DNA from: Pomphorhynchus laevis
Taxonomy: Eukaryota; Acanthocephala; Palaeacanthocephala; Echinorhynchida; Pomphorhynchidae
Reading direction: 5' to 3'
DNA length: 64,000 nt
Assembly: GCA_012934845.2 (NCBI GenBank)
Contig: WNNJ02002380.1
Location: forward strand, 62,001-126,000
Part shown: one piece after another, positions 30,817 through 41,200 of the stretch
How the letters are laid out: each line of letters begins with the position of its first letter
Numbering within the stretch: the first letter of the stretch is position 1
Made by a program: the position numbers and the translations under genes
The notes under the pieces: generated by a model
Database searches by the model: none
Seen by the model: only the letters and a program-made list of their open reading frames with translations
Told to the model about the DNA's origin: nothing

Positions 30817-31518
30817 TTGCACCGTGCCCCATGGTTTGACATCCTATGCCCACTATCAAAGCGTCGACTCCCCCATGCTTTTCGAGTCTATCACCGCTCT
30901 CTCAGACGTGATTTCCGCTCGATCACTCCGTCTTTCCCTGATTTCTATCTTGCTCTTCACCGGTCTAATCTCAACCTACTACGTACCAAATGCAACTCCT
31001 TCTGGCAGCATAAAATCATCACTTCATTCAACTCTAAGACTCTCTGGCATACTTTTAACTCAATCCTTGCTCGCTCCTCTTCGCCGTGCAACATCAATGC
31101 CAATGATTATTCGTCATTTCTCCAGACTAAAGTATCCACCTTGCTCTCTCACACCACGGTCTCCATCCTATCCCACTCTGCACAGTCTAATCTCATCCTT
31201 CCGGAACTCTTTCATCTTCTCCCAGTCTCACCTACAGAAGTATCATCTGTCCTCATGTCCTTGCCCAACAAAACCTCACCTGCCGATCCCCTGCCTACTC
31301 ACATATTAAAATCTATATGCTCATCGATATCCCCATTTCTCACAATCTTGTTTAACTCGTCCATCCGCAGTCGTATCTTCCCTTCACACTGGAAATCCGC
31401 AATCGTTCGTCCCCTCCTTAAGAAACAATCGCTCGACCCCTCCCTTCCTTCTAGCTATCGCCCCATTTCACTACTCCCTACTCTTTCTAAGCTCTTAGAA
31501 CGCCTCATCTTTATATAA
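30817..31518 (+). CDS. LINE-B copy c ORF2 linker and RT fingers (233 aa)
   Basis: Long open frame: HRSLRRDFRSITPSFPDFYLALHRSNLNLLRTK (EN-RT linker), ISSVLMSLPNKTS-like VSSVLMSLPNKTSPADPLPTHIL, FSIRSRIFPSHWKSAIVRPLLKKQS, DPSLPSSYRPISLLPTLSKLLERLIF. The last stretch is RT block 1-2, where YRPIS is a hallmark. The overlapping frame 30485-31309 is the shadow. The frame ends at a stop just before motif A. Confidence 0.75.
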   Translation: MHRAPWFDILCPLSKRRLPHAFRVYHRSLRRDFRSITPSFPDFYLALHRSNLNLLRTKCNSFWQHKIITSFNSKTLWHTFNSILARSSSPCNINANDYSSFLQTKVSTLLSHTTVSILSHSAQSNLILPELFHLLPVSPTEVSSVLMSLPNKTSPADPLPTHILKSICSSISPFLTILFNSSIRSRIFPSHWKSAIVRPLLKKQSLDPSLPSSYRPISLLPTLSKLLERLIFI

Positions 31519-31931
31519 ATCAACGCTTATCTTCCTCATCAAATCTGTACCCTCCTTTCAAATCCGCTTTCCGCTATAATCACTCGACAGAAACCGCATT
31601 GCATAAAAGTGTACAACGACTTACTCATTTCTCGAGACAAGGCTCTATATAGTGTTCTCATCTCCCTCGACCTCTCCTCCGCATTCAACATTGTCGACCA
31701 CTCCGTCCTCCTTTCTCGCCTTCGTTATGATTACGGCTTTTCTTTCTCCTCCGTAGCATGGTTCGCCTCATATCTATCCGACCGTTCCTTTCGCGTCTGC
31801 TCTAATTCATCATCCTCCCCTCATATCTGTATTTTTGCGGGGTCCCACAAGGTTCAGTACTAGGTCCCCTGCTTTTCTCTCTTCTGCTTGGCGATCTATC
31901 TCCGTTTATCAAACCTTACTCCTTTAAGGTC

Positions 31932-32633
31932 ATGCAATACGCCGATGACATTCTAATCTATGCTCATGCACCCGCACATCGCATACACGATATCGGCATT
32001 TCTGCCTCCTACTGTCTTTCTTCTATCTACAAACGTCTCTCCAATCTCCATATCGTTCTAAACCCCGATAAGTCCAAAATAATGTGGATCCTCCCCCGTA
32101 AACCAAACATATCTCCTCCCGCTGTATGTTTTGCCGCATCGATCATCCCCATAGTCCACAATCTCACTTTCTTAGGCTTCCATTTCGATGATCACCTTTA
32201 CCTTAAACCCTTCGTCAGTGACAAGGTCCGCTCATCTAACTTAATTCTCCGTGACATCCGCCGTATCCGCCCCCTTATCGACTTCCGTTCTTGTATGTCT
32301 CTTCTTTCATCGCTTCTTTTCTCTAAAATCGATTACTGCCTTAGCCTTTTCGCCAATTCTCCAAAATCCATCATCCTACCCCTACAACGAATAATCAACA
32401 CCGCCGTTCGAGTGCTCTTTCGTCTCCGTCGCTTCGACCACACATCCACATATTATTGCCCAACTCTCCTGGCCCACCATCCATGTCCGCATCAAACTCC
32501 GCCTTCTTCTCGTTACCTTACGTCTCATCGCTGTCGGCTCCCCATCGTTCATCAACCTTCCTTTCTTAGACGATACTCGCCCCACCTCGCTATCGCTTCG
32601 TTCCTGTCATACCCTCTTACTCCACGTTCCTAA
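31932..32633 (+). CDS. LINE-B copy c RT palm/thumb (233 aa)
   Basis: Holds the catalytic QYADDILIYAHAPAHRIHDIG, NLHIVLNPDKSKIMWILPRK, NLTFLGFHFDDHLYLKPF (thumb) and YCLSLFANSPKSI, LQRIINTAVRVLFRLRRFDH. A small indel near 32455 shifts the C-terminal domain to another frame (equivalent to 8402-8878 in copy 1). Confidence 0.8.
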   Translation: MQYADDILIYAHAPAHRIHDIGISASYCLSSIYKRLSNLHIVLNPDKSKIMWILPRKPNISPPAVCFAASIIPIVHNLTFLGFHFDDHLYLKPFVSDKVRSSNLILRDIRRIRPLIDFRSCMSLLSSLLFSKIDYCLSLFANSPKSIILPLQRIINTAVRVLFRLRRFDHTSTYYCPTLLAHHPCPHQTPPSSRYLTSHRCRLPIVHQPSFLRRYSPHLAIASFLSYPLTPRS

Positions 32634-32803
32634 TTACTCCAACAACTACGGTCTCCGATCCTTCCTCGTCGCCGCCTCACTTGCCTGGAATCAACTCCCT
32701 CTCGACGTCCGCCGCGCCCCCTCCTTTATCATATTCAAACACCTCCTCCGTTCACACCTTCTCGACACCTGATTCACAGTCTTGTTTTGTTGTGGTCATG
32801 TAA

Positions 32804-32819
32804 GCGTGCGCTGGCACGC
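32804..32819 (+). other. LINE-B 3' UTR hairpin, copy c
   Basis: Same arms (GCGTGC/GCACGC) and loop GCTG as copy 1 at 8910-8925. Confidence 0.8.
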
Positions 32820-32850
32820 ATTTGCCACGTTAAAAAAACCTTTTTTACTT

Positions 32851-33655
32851 ATTTAACTTGATACAATACGCCGATGAAATCCTCATCTATGCTCATGCAC
32901 TCGCTTTTCTCATACATGATATCGCCATTTCTGCGTCTAACTGCCTTTCTTCTATCTACAAACGTCTCTCCCATCTTCATCTTGTTCTAAACCCCGACAA
33001 GACTAAAACAGTGTGGATCATCCTACGTCAATCTAGCATATCTCCTTCTGTATTTTTTGCCTCATCAATCATCCCTTGCTACGGACGAGCCGACCTTCGT
33101 CCGTTACAAAGTTTGCTCGTCGATCTTAATTCTTCGTGACATGAGACGAATCCGCCAGCTTATCGAATTCCGATCTAGTGTCTCTTTTTTCATCGCTTCT
33201 TTTCCTTAAAATATATTACTGCCTTAGCCTTCTCGTCAATTCTCAAAAGTCCATCAGCCTACCCTACAACGCATCATCAACTTCGCCGTTTGAGTGCTCC
33301 TTCGTCTCAGTCGCTTCGACCACATATCTACATATCTTACCCAACTCTCATGGTCAACCATCCGCATACAATTCCGCCTTATTCTCGTGACTTTTCGTCT
33401 AATCGCTGTCGGCTCCCCATCGTATATCAACCTCCCTTTCTTAGATGACACTCGCCCCACCTTTCTATCACTGCGTTCCAGTAATTCCTCTTACTCCACG
33501 TTCTTAATTACTCTAACAACTACGGTCTCCGATCCTTCCTCGCGCCGCCCTTCTCGCATGGAATTAGCTCCCACTCGACGTCCGCCGCGATCCCTCCTCT
33601 TTTACATTCAAATACCTTCTCCCTACCCACCTTCTCAACACATGATTTAGATTTT
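32851..33655 (+). mobile_element. LINE-B copy d: RT palm to C-terminus, diverged
   Basis: Begins directly after the tail of copy c. LIQYADEILIYAHALAF at 32858 has YADE where the catalytic YADD is expected. LHLVLNPDKTKTVWIILR follows, then in other frames the C-terminal domain (33294-33560: LSRFDHISTYLTQLSW, VGSPSYINLPFLDDTRPTFLSL) and WN/LPLDVRR-like end. The 3' hairpin is lost; the copy stops near the next minus-strand LINE. Confidence 0.8.
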
Positions 33656-33659
33656 TGCT

Positions 33660-34095
33660 TTTTTTGTGTGTGGTCAGAAATCATCTGTAGGATTTGTCTG
33701 TCCCTCTTACTAACTATACGACGATATATGTTGAGGTCGTTATTATAAATTAAGGTTATTGATCGCATTAAAGACGAAAGCTCGTTTACATACAAGTTGA
33801 ATAAGATAGGTTCAAAATAGATCCTTGTGGTACACCACCAGATATGTTAATACAATTCGACAATATACCATTATTTACGCGAACTGAGGCGTTTCTTTTT
33901 TAAAATAAACGCATATATAATCAATAACTAAATAATCGAAGCCATATCCTATAAGTTTGTTTATTAATATATGGTCAATAGTATCAAAGGCATGGGAGAA
34001 GTCGATAAATATTACATCGGTATCAACGCCGATGACAAATGCACTTACCCACTCGAGCGATCTTGTAAGCGTCTATGTTAGATAAATCGTTATTC
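33660..34095 (-). mobile_element. LINE RT fragment (another CR1-like family)
   Basis: Minus reading: FVIGVDTDVIFIDFSHAFDTIDHILINKL (motif A) near 34040-33950, GVPQGSILN near 33835-33810, then LYVNELSSLMRS and LIYNNDLNIYRRIVS near 33795-33690, where YNND replaces YADD. ORF 33795-33520 includes this last part. No EN. Decayed. Confidence 0.7.
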
Positions 34096-34129
34096 TCCAG
34101 GAATCTTTCACGTATGACGTTTGTTTAAA

Positions 34130-34535
34130 TGCCTGATACAAACACGCATCTTAGACCTCACTATGGTAATCAGCGAAGACTTCTTTGAACTCGATCAAAC
34201 GGACAAGCGATTCTAGTTTTCTGATAAATTGTTCAATCGGCGGATCAGATTGTTGGCTCAGGTTACTTAGTTGATGTCGAGGTAAACATCTCATCGTTGT
34301 CTCACAAGGACAGCAGATAAATCAGAGGTTGCACTTGTGTAGGAGTCGATGCCGTTTATAAAATCGAAAACTTGAACGGATATATGATTGACAAGCAATG
34401 CCAACTTATGTTCATCGGACGGTTAATTAATAGATGACAAAAACGCTTCAAAATGGTTTAACCAGTGACGCCACTCCTTTGAACAATCATAAGTGTCATA
34501 CAATATTTCGTGAATATAACGAGAAGTTTGTCCAT
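34130..34535 (-). pseudogene. gypsy-2 gag, decayed
   Basis: Minus strand from ATG at 34535-34533: MDKLL start as in gypsy-1 gag, then WRHW-type and a segment resembling RERFLENNDLS near 34110. Many stops. It starts 29 nt after the LTR at 34565. The gag core is in the same order as gypsy-1, supporting a shared clade. Confidence 0.65.
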
Positions 34536-34553
34536 AGTATACGCAGTACAATT

Positions 34554-34563
34554 TTTGAATAAA
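34554..34563 (-). promoter_or_regulatory. Putative self-primer binding site of gypsy-2
   Basis: Leader TTTATTCAAA (minus sense) begins one base after the LTR and is perfectly complementary to TTTGAATAAA in the LTR (34605 to 34596). Same layout as in gypsy-1 with a different sequence. Confidence 0.55.
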
Positions 34564-34564
34564 T

Positions 34565-34656
34565 TGTACCGAAGAAAGAGTAACCAATTGAAGGCTTTAT
34601 TCAAACATTAAAAAATGACAACATGAAATGCTTTTAACAAACACAATTATATGTCA
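34565..34656 (-). repeat. gypsy-2 LTR, 92 bp
   Basis: TGTACC...ATGTCA with TG...CA ends; homologous to 11975-12057. In minus sense a purine-rich tract (34657-34665, GGAGGTGAA) precedes it and gag follows, so it serves as 3' LTR of one copy and 5' LTR of the next. Confidence 0.75.
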
Positions 34657-34760
34657 TTCACCTCCAGTAATATATTCGGAAAGTTATTTAAGAGGAAATC
34701 GATTTATTTTCGAACATCGAAATTCCATAGACAGTAATCTTTTATCTGGAAATTCCAAAC
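34657..34760 (-). pseudogene. gypsy-2 pol C-terminal tail
   Basis: Minus reading LLSMEF then SKINRFPLKYLSEYITGGE, matching the gypsy-2 tail at 12025-12160 (KINRFPLKYLSDYVAGGE). Homology ends near 34760. Confidence 0.75.
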
Positions 34761-36555
34761 TGTATTCCAAACCTCGGGGATCTATATGCTACAATTTGTA
34801 ATCTTATTTCTCAGGACTGTAGAAACCTGAGAATCAAGATTTTGAGAATTATTGAATCAATTCGAGGAATTTGTCATTATTAAAATTTCTTAACAGACAA
34901 GTTTACCAAGAGTTTCTGGCAGAATTTCTTTTAAGTTAAGATGCAGAGCTTCCAACTAGATTTATCAGAAATGACTGGTCTATTCTCAACTTCGTCGTGT
35001 TTCAACCAGGGAATATGACTCGAATTGCGCGATTATATTCTCCAATCTAAGTGATCATATTCGATTTGTATTTATTATAAGGTAAATTATAGGGACCTCG
35101 AGTTCAATGTGATCAAGCAAATGTGACATCGTGTTAATACATTCGCATATATGGGACGGTAAAATTCAGCATATTGTATCTTACTTTGAGGATTGATAAA
35201 TTGAGTTTACGCAAATCTTGTATTTTATTCGAAACTTTCGCTCCTAAATATTTATTTCCAAATATAAAAAATGTAAAATACAGTCGTGTTGGAGAATTAA
35301 ATTCGTTTGCTTAGGATTTAAATTTGACAAGCCGTTTACTATCGAGTATAATTCTGCTTATTACGTATTTAAATATTTTATAATTAAAAGCGCTATGAAA
35401 AAATGTAATAAAAAGATAAAATGCATATATTCTTTTCAATGCAACTAAAATACCCACGGAAGAAATCTGTAATAACCAAACTATTTTTTAAATAATTGAA
35501 TTTATAAATTGATTGTTCATTCATTATTTATGAATTTTTTTCCTGGTGATGATAACAGATGTTATCGAAAATTCGAAATTTAATAAACATCACAATCAAT
35601 TTTTATAACAAAAATTTCTTATCGCGAAATATATGAATCTTTGAAAAAAAAAACCCAGAGAGGTAGTTCGTTGCATGCCAATCCACACAATTGTGATAAA
35701 TAATCTGGAGGGCTACGTATACTAAAGTGTTGTCGTTCAATCTACTTTTGTCGATATAATATATTCTCTCTTTTATTTACATGAATTCGCTAAGTCTTAA
35801 TCTGAATACATTTATCCATACCTTCTTTGTTTTCTAAAGAAGCACATATCTAATACATCCACTCACAACGTTTTTCCTATTATTTCTCAATGCACAAAAG
35901 ATTTCTTACGAATTGGAAGCACGCGATTGTTGTTCATAAGGAACATCCGCTATAGTACTTGAAATTACAGACCGGTAAGCCTTATAAGTCACGTGCGCAA
36001 ATTGTTACTGTGAATTGTGCATGATTATATAATAAAGCAAACGGGATCATATATCGTATAATTACAGGATAACGTCAGGTATATTACAGGAATCAATTTT
36101 GGGTCCGTTGCTATTGACATATTACAGATGGGGTATTATCAAAGTTGAAAAGTACACATCACGTAAATGCTGATAACCTTAAGATAACCTTTTTACTAGC
36201 CTGACATAAACCACAACTGGATAAACTGATACAATATACCATAGCGATATTTACATTAAGTAATCCACATACCATAACTTGATGGATTTATAAAATTGGC
36301 GTAGCGGTGAATTTATTGAAATGTACTTTAGTGAGCCCGATAAAATAATAGCATTAACCATCTATTACATAGGTTCACAGGTCATAGAGTCGTTCACACG
36401 GATCATATTTCATCTATATATTTAAAAGAAAAGGTGATAGGGGAGGTGTCGTAATGCTATATGGATGGCGTATGTAATGAAAGGTAGCTTTAAATACTTA
36501 AATTTTACAATTTTATACAATGCGCATGTTAGGTTTTGTATAAAATTTGTGATCC
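34761..36555. other. AT-rich region without a recognised gene
   Basis: No conserved coding motif, long ORF or clear repeat structure in either direction. Could include old element debris. Confidence 0.5.
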
Positions 36556-36840
36556 CTCTCCTTCCAGCAGACTAACTTTTTCTTCTTGAATATCTCCTAA
36601 AGGAAGGCTGGAAAGGATTAAAGAGAGCAATGCTCGCCCTATCTCTACTCAACTGGAGTATTAACTTAGAACTCCATCATTCTTTTGAGAGGGCCTGCCT
36701 GAGAGAAACAGATATCGGGAAAGTGTATCATTTTAGCTAGGACCTTGAGTTTATCGGAGTGGTATTGAATATACGACCTATAGGTAGTCGAACAATCGCG
36801 ATAGCTTGCGAAGAAATGTAGCTATTAAATCAGGCTGATC
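36556..36840 (-). mobile_element. LINE-C EN-RT linker fragment
   Basis: Matches the plus-strand text of LINE-C copies 1 and 2 (for example GTAGTCGA...ATCGCGATAGCTTGCGAAG against 19693-19725 and 45778-45810). Isolated scrap, minus orientation. Confidence 0.75.
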
Positions 36841-37839
36841 CAATTCAATTTTCCGCGCATCAAAATAGTCATTATTTCACTTGAAAGATATTGTGACGCG
36901 TTAGCAATTAAAACTAGATTTAATTCATTGTTTGGCAATGAATGATTTTGTTGGATAATAAAATGTTTTGTCGAATCATTAGATGATTTTCTTTTCAATC
37001 TGTTGTGTGTGAATAGTAGGAAGGCTGACTCGTTCTAAAATTCAATTTAATTATTGGATCACAATAATTAGTTTTAAAAAATAAATCATTATTATTTATT
37101 TAGAATAATTTACTAGAATAATTTGTTTTAAATTACGGAAAAAGTCATTTATTTTAAATTATGGATATATTCATTAAATTATGTGCAAACACAAAACAAG
37201 TTTGTTTAAGTATACAAATATAATTCCACTAAATTGTGCAAAACACATAATTCACGATTAAATAATCAAAAATATAACAAGTAACTATTTTTAATAATTG
37301 CACGTCTTTTAATAAATAAATTACAATTTTAATACGATCAAGTGTATTGATTAATATAATGTTTTGCTCGCTCACAACTAAAAAGTTAAGTTAAATTTGA
37401 TCATTTGATAATTTATCTTATCAAATTAAGATGAAAAGACTCCCTGATCACAATTTTAATTTAAACGATATTTGAAAATCAAATTTATCATAATTCTTTA
37501 TTGAAATTGGCACAAATGTTACTTTTTTTATCAATAAATGAACAAATCAGATCAGATGAGTACGTATTTTATATCTAAAAATATATAATAATATTGCTCC
37601 TCGGAATCGTCGTCCAGGCATAACAACGCAGATATGGGATATATTACAACTGCTTGTTTTTCGTTCTTCATATCCTCTATCTATTTATGATCTAGTCTTA
37701 TGAGGAAATATATCCTGCTTGATCTTCCTTCGCGTTATTAGATGCGTTTCAAGCTAGGGTCAAGATCAGCTCCGTACGAATCAAGATAAACTTTGTACGC
37801 TTTCGGTAGCTTCACATGATTTTAATCACAATCAATCAG

Positions 37840-38010
37840 ATCATATCAGCTTACTGAGTCTACGTATTTTATTATATAACATTTTATCATTAAATTTTAA
37901 ATAAAAATCAAATTTTATGAATTTAACTAATAAATAACTGACCATTTATCAGAATAGGGATTATAGGTCATTAGAAGGAACTGCCATGTTATAAGGTGTC
38001 GTATTAAAAA
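37840..38010 (-). repeat. Dispersed repeat R, copy 1
   Basis: Contains ACTGAGTCTACGTATTTTAT at one end and a GGTCATTAGAAGGAACTGCCATGTTAT block at the other, with TTTTATGAATTT...AATAAATAACTGACC between. Shared with copies at 38521, 43610, 54190 and 57380. A partial AATCAGATCAG...TACGTATTTTAT stretch lies also at 37545-37580. Confidence 0.75.
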
Positions 38011-38025
38011 GATTTATGTTTACGT

Positions 38026-38360
38026 GGCAAATGCGTGCCCCGCACGCTTACATGACCACGAAAACAAAAGACAATAAACAAAAATCTAAATCATGTGTCG
38101 AGAAGGTAGGAACGGAGGCGGTATTTGAATGTGATAAGGGAGGGAGCGCGGCGGACGTCAAGAGGGATCTGATTCCAGGCGAGTGAGGCGTCGACGAGGA
38201 AGGATTTGAGATCATAGTTGTTGGACTAATTAGGAACGTGGAGTAAGAGAGAATGACGGGAATGCAGCGATAAAGAGGTGGGGCGAGTGTCGTCTAAGAA
38301 ATGTAGGTTGATGAACGATGTGGAGCCGTCAGCGATGAGACGAAAAGTTACGAGAAGATT
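38026..38360 (-). mobile_element. LINE-B 3' end fragment
   Basis: Minus-strand C-terminal end of LINE-B (AFLVDAS...DLKS, LPLDVRRAP region, GRATCGAGAAGG text) plus the hairpin at 38033-38047 and an ATAAATC tail. The tail abuts repeat R copy 1. Confidence 0.8.
38033..38047 (-). other. LINE-B 3' UTR hairpin, third copy
   Basis: Arms GCGTGC/GCACGC, 3-nt loop (GGG on minus). Flanks CATGTAA and ATTTGCCAC conserved. Confidence 0.8.
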
Positions 38361-38520
38361 AATAATACATTATTATTAATAATAGTTTAAGTATTTTACT
38401 ACAATACTTTCATTACTAATTCTTTTTTACTAATACGTTCGTTATTATTCATCAATAGTTTCAGTATTTCTGACAGAGGTTTTATTACTGGGAAAACAAA
38501 GTTCACAGATCAATAATAAC

Positions 38521-38800
38521 TTGTCAGTAGAACAAATCAGATCAGAAAACTGAGTCGATGTATTTTATGTTATATATAAATTAAAAATAAAGATAAATAA
38601 TTATAAATATTAAAAAATTATTAAATATATAAAATTTTATAGAATTTGTATTTTATTATAATAAACAGAAGCAAATTTATATCACGTTAAAATTTAAAAT
38701 TTAAATTTAAAATAAAAATTAATTTTTATGAATTGACAAATAAATAGCAGACGTTGCACCAGAATAAGAAATAGAAATCACCAGGAAGAATTGATATGTT
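38521..38800 (-). repeat. Dispersed repeat R, copy 2
   Basis: AAATCAGATCAGAAAACTGA then ATGTATTTTAT at 38523-38560; TTTTTATGAATTGACAAATA and CACCAGGAAGAATTGATATG near the end. Internal AT-rich part longer than in copy 1. Confidence 0.7.
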
Positions 38801-39555
38801 ATTATTTCTCATTGACTTTAAATTGATTTTCTAATTAAAGTCAACTAAATTTTACATTAATTTTTTACTTGTACAGATCTGACTTTGATTTAATTAATTA
38901 ATTTCACCTAGTGATATGGAAACAATTTCCCAAATTAAATGTGTCTGAGAACACATATGTCATGAATACTGAATCATGAAAAGAAAAGCGTCGTTGTTTT
39001 GGAGGGGACTTGAGACAGTATATTGACTAGTGTTCTAAATTGTAGAATAAACTTAAAAACATGTCGACAAGGTCTTTGAAAATGGAAATTTCCAGCACAT
39101 TTTTGTTATTGCAATTTGTGGTTTTGTATATTATTAAAATGTATATGCTACAATTACGGAGATTAATTTTGAACTTCCTATCGATCACCGTGATGTTAGT
39201 GAACGCTATTTTGACATTTACTCACTATTAGTGAGTAATATATTATTTAAGTTTGATTTATACTCTTATTAATTATTGACCCAATTACTTGAAGATTTTA
39301 ACTGTTCTTGACAAAAATTTAATGATTCTATCCGTATCTATCCCATATAGTAATTTCATGGATAAAAGTTACTATAAAAATGACTTAATATGATCCAGAT
39401 CACTTTATTAGTGAATACCAGGTTGACATTTATTCACTATTATTATTTCGACAAACAGACGAGCAAAGCTCATAGTTGCACTGTCAAAAAATGAAAAAGT
39501 AAAGGAAAAAAAGAAAGACTTACAAACAAAAGTCAAAAAAGTTCATCTTTGAATG
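38801..39555. other. AT-rich region without a gene
   Basis: Nothing recognisable; a GTGAATA / TATTCACTATTA motif recurs near 39230 and 39410. Confidence 0.45.
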
Positions 39556-39559
39556 CTGA

Positions 39560-40610
39560 AACCGATCTTGAGTTGACAATTTCTTCACTTAATCGGTTCC
39601 ACTTACCTACGATTCGGTGTCCAAATTGTACAGTTTTAGAACGTATAACTCGGCGATGGGCTAAAGTAAAATTGTGTCCATGCAAAGCCCGACTTTTCCG
39701 AACAGTCATAAATTATCTTAAGACGTGATTTCCCTTGTGTAAAGCTTCCCATGTTGAACATATATCTCGCAGAAACCACAGGTCGCTTATAGAAACCATA
39801 CCAAGTTTTTTTAGCCTTTCATTATAAGGTAAGGCTTTAACTGAATTTACGAGCTTTGTTGCCCGGCGCAGCACATTTTCAATTCTACTTTTCTTGTATA
39901 CTGTTCTTGGGAACGAACATTGTGATGCATAGGTAAGATGACTGATCACAAATGCGTTGGCGAGTGCTCTAAATGAAACTGGACTCAACACACTAAAAGT
40001 TCTACGAATCATCCCAACCATTCGATTTGCTTTTGAGCAAGCCAACTCAGTATTCCAACTAGTCGAAAAATCATTCGCAACTAATATTCCAAGGTCGCTA
40101 AGACGAGTTACTACTTTAATGTTCTTATCCTCAAAATGATAAGTTGGGTACACATTAAGACTGCGTGATTGTAAACGCATACAAGCACACTTTGATATAT
40201 TTAGTGATAGACCATTCATATAAGCCCAGTTGGAAATGCTGTCGATATCCGATTGAAATAGCACCGTGTCCGAATCTGACCGGATAGCCTGCCAAATTTT
40301 TAGGTCGTCCTCATATAAGAGAGTGCGAGTTCAAAATGGAAGAAAGGTCATTAATGAAAATACAGAATAACAATGGGCCGAGGACCGAACCCTGCGGAAC
40401 TCCAACATTGACCGGATAAGGATCAGAAAGAGAACCATTTACAACAACCTGATAGAATCTCTTAGATAAAAATTCTTTTATCCAGCGAATAATAAGTGGA
40501 TCAATGTTTAGAGCACGCATTTTCTGAATCAAGATGTCATGTGGAACCATATCAAACGCTTTTGAAAAATCAAAAGCATTTATTAGTGAGAAAGTGTCAT
40601 GTACTATTTA
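39560..40610 (-). mobile_element. LINE-E, CR1-like RT from motif A to C-terminus
   Basis: Minus sense: INAFDFSKAFDMVPHDIL (motif A) at 40590-40535; frame 40550-40311 with IRWIKEFLSKRFYQVVVNGS and VGVPQGSVLGPLLFCIFINDL; then one inserted base and LLYEDDLKIW near 40320-40295, where YEDD stands for YADD; frame 40264-39713 with LSLNISKCACMRLQS, LSDLGILVANDFS, FVISHLTYASQCSFPR and ENVLRRATKLVNSVKALPYNERLKKLG. The 5' side (EN, fingers) is missing: a LINE-B 3' end adjoins at 40610. Related to LINE-A and LINE-D. Confidence 0.82.
39713..40264 (-). CDS. LINE-E RT thumb and C-terminal domain (183 aa)
   Basis: Open frame beginning just after the catalytic loop. SISNWAYMNGLSLNISKC matches the post-YADD helix of CR1 RTs; IENVLRRATKLV and LRDICSTWEALHKGN match the C-terminal domain (compare LRKASHIVFSIRD in LINE-A). 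The catalytic loop is in another frame to the right, so this is a fragment of a dead ORF2. Confidence 0.75.
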   Translation of the reverse strand: MLFQSDIDSISNWAYMNGLSLNISKCACMRLQSRSLNVYPTYHFEDKNIKVVTRLSDLGILVANDFSTSWNTELACSKANRMVGMIRRTFSVLSPVSFRALANAFVISHLTYASQCSFPRTVYKKSRIENVLRRATKLVNSVKALPYNERLKKLGMVSISDLWFLRDICSTWEALHKGNHVLR

Positions 40611-40611
40611 A

Positions 40612-40890
40612 AAAATGATTTATTTTCAAGTGGCAAATGCATGCCGGCGCATGCTTACATGACCAAAACTACAAAAAAACAAAGATCTAAATCATGTGTC
40701 GAGGAGGTGGGTACGAAGGTGGCATTTGAATGTAATAAAGGAGGGAGCGCGGCGGACGTAGAGTGGGAGCTGATTCTGGATGAGTAAGGCGGCGACGAGG
40801 AAGGATCAGAGACCGTAGTTGTTAGAGTAATTGGGAACGTGGAGTAAGAGGGAATTACTGGAACGCAGTGATAGATAGGTGGGAGTTAAT
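40612..40890 (-). mobile_element. LINE-B 3' end fragment
   Basis: Minus-strand C-terminal end of LINE-B (WNQL/APTLRPPRSLL-type text, TCGAGGAGG) with the hairpin at 40639-40654 and AAAATAAATCATTTTTT tail abutting LINE-E. Confidence 0.8.
40639..40654 (-). other. LINE-B 3' UTR hairpin with compensatory change
   Basis: Arms GCATGC/GCATGC, loop CGGC (GCCG on minus). Relative to the other copies one G-C pair became A-T on both arms, so pairing is preserved. Confidence 0.8.
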
Positions 40891-41039
40891 ACTTTAAGAT
40901 ACTAAATCACATATATGATGCTGAAAAAAATAATTTTGCAAACTCGTTTTGTACTGAACGATTATTGTTCTGTCATATTTGATTTTTTTAAATTTATTAA
41001 TAGATAATATTTAATGTTTTAGAATAAAGATTGAACGTC

Positions 41040-41200
41040 ATTAAAATCTGCTGTTATCATGCTTCGATCCCTATGTTTCAACCCAACACAACATCGTGTC
41101 GAATGCATGTCAATGATGTATTTCTTTTGATGTAATTTTGTTATATAGAGTCGTCTCTTATCCTAGCACAGAGTATATTATGTACTACTGTATATCCATA
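41040..41200 (-). repeat. Dispersed repeat R, partial copy with RT-tail side
   Basis: TGTTATCATGCTTCGATCCC...TCAACCCAACACAACATCG, AATGATGTATTTC, then TATATTATGTAC...ATATCCATAAAAAT, parallel to 54540-54680, including remnants of the RT stop region. Diverged. Confidence 0.6.

Larger units (their letters stand above)
30129..32850 (+). mobile_element. LINE-B copy c: nearly complete ORF2
   Basis: Best LINE-B copy. EN from 30129 (NHGGIVTFARHPASLRK, LDLAIVYRPGSSAP), EN end 30268-30657 (LVLGDFNIRLDRPSSTDS, DPGLSDHFLITLDL), linker and RT fingers 30817-31518, motif A 31609-31863 (LISLDLSSAFNIVDHSV; motif A has FN where FD is usual), RT palm 31932-32633 with QYADDILIYAHAP, then the C-terminal domain to 32771 and the 3' hairpin 32804-32819. 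Five frame breaks (about 30250, 30657, 31518, 31863, 32440) show it is not coding now. Confidence 0.85.
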
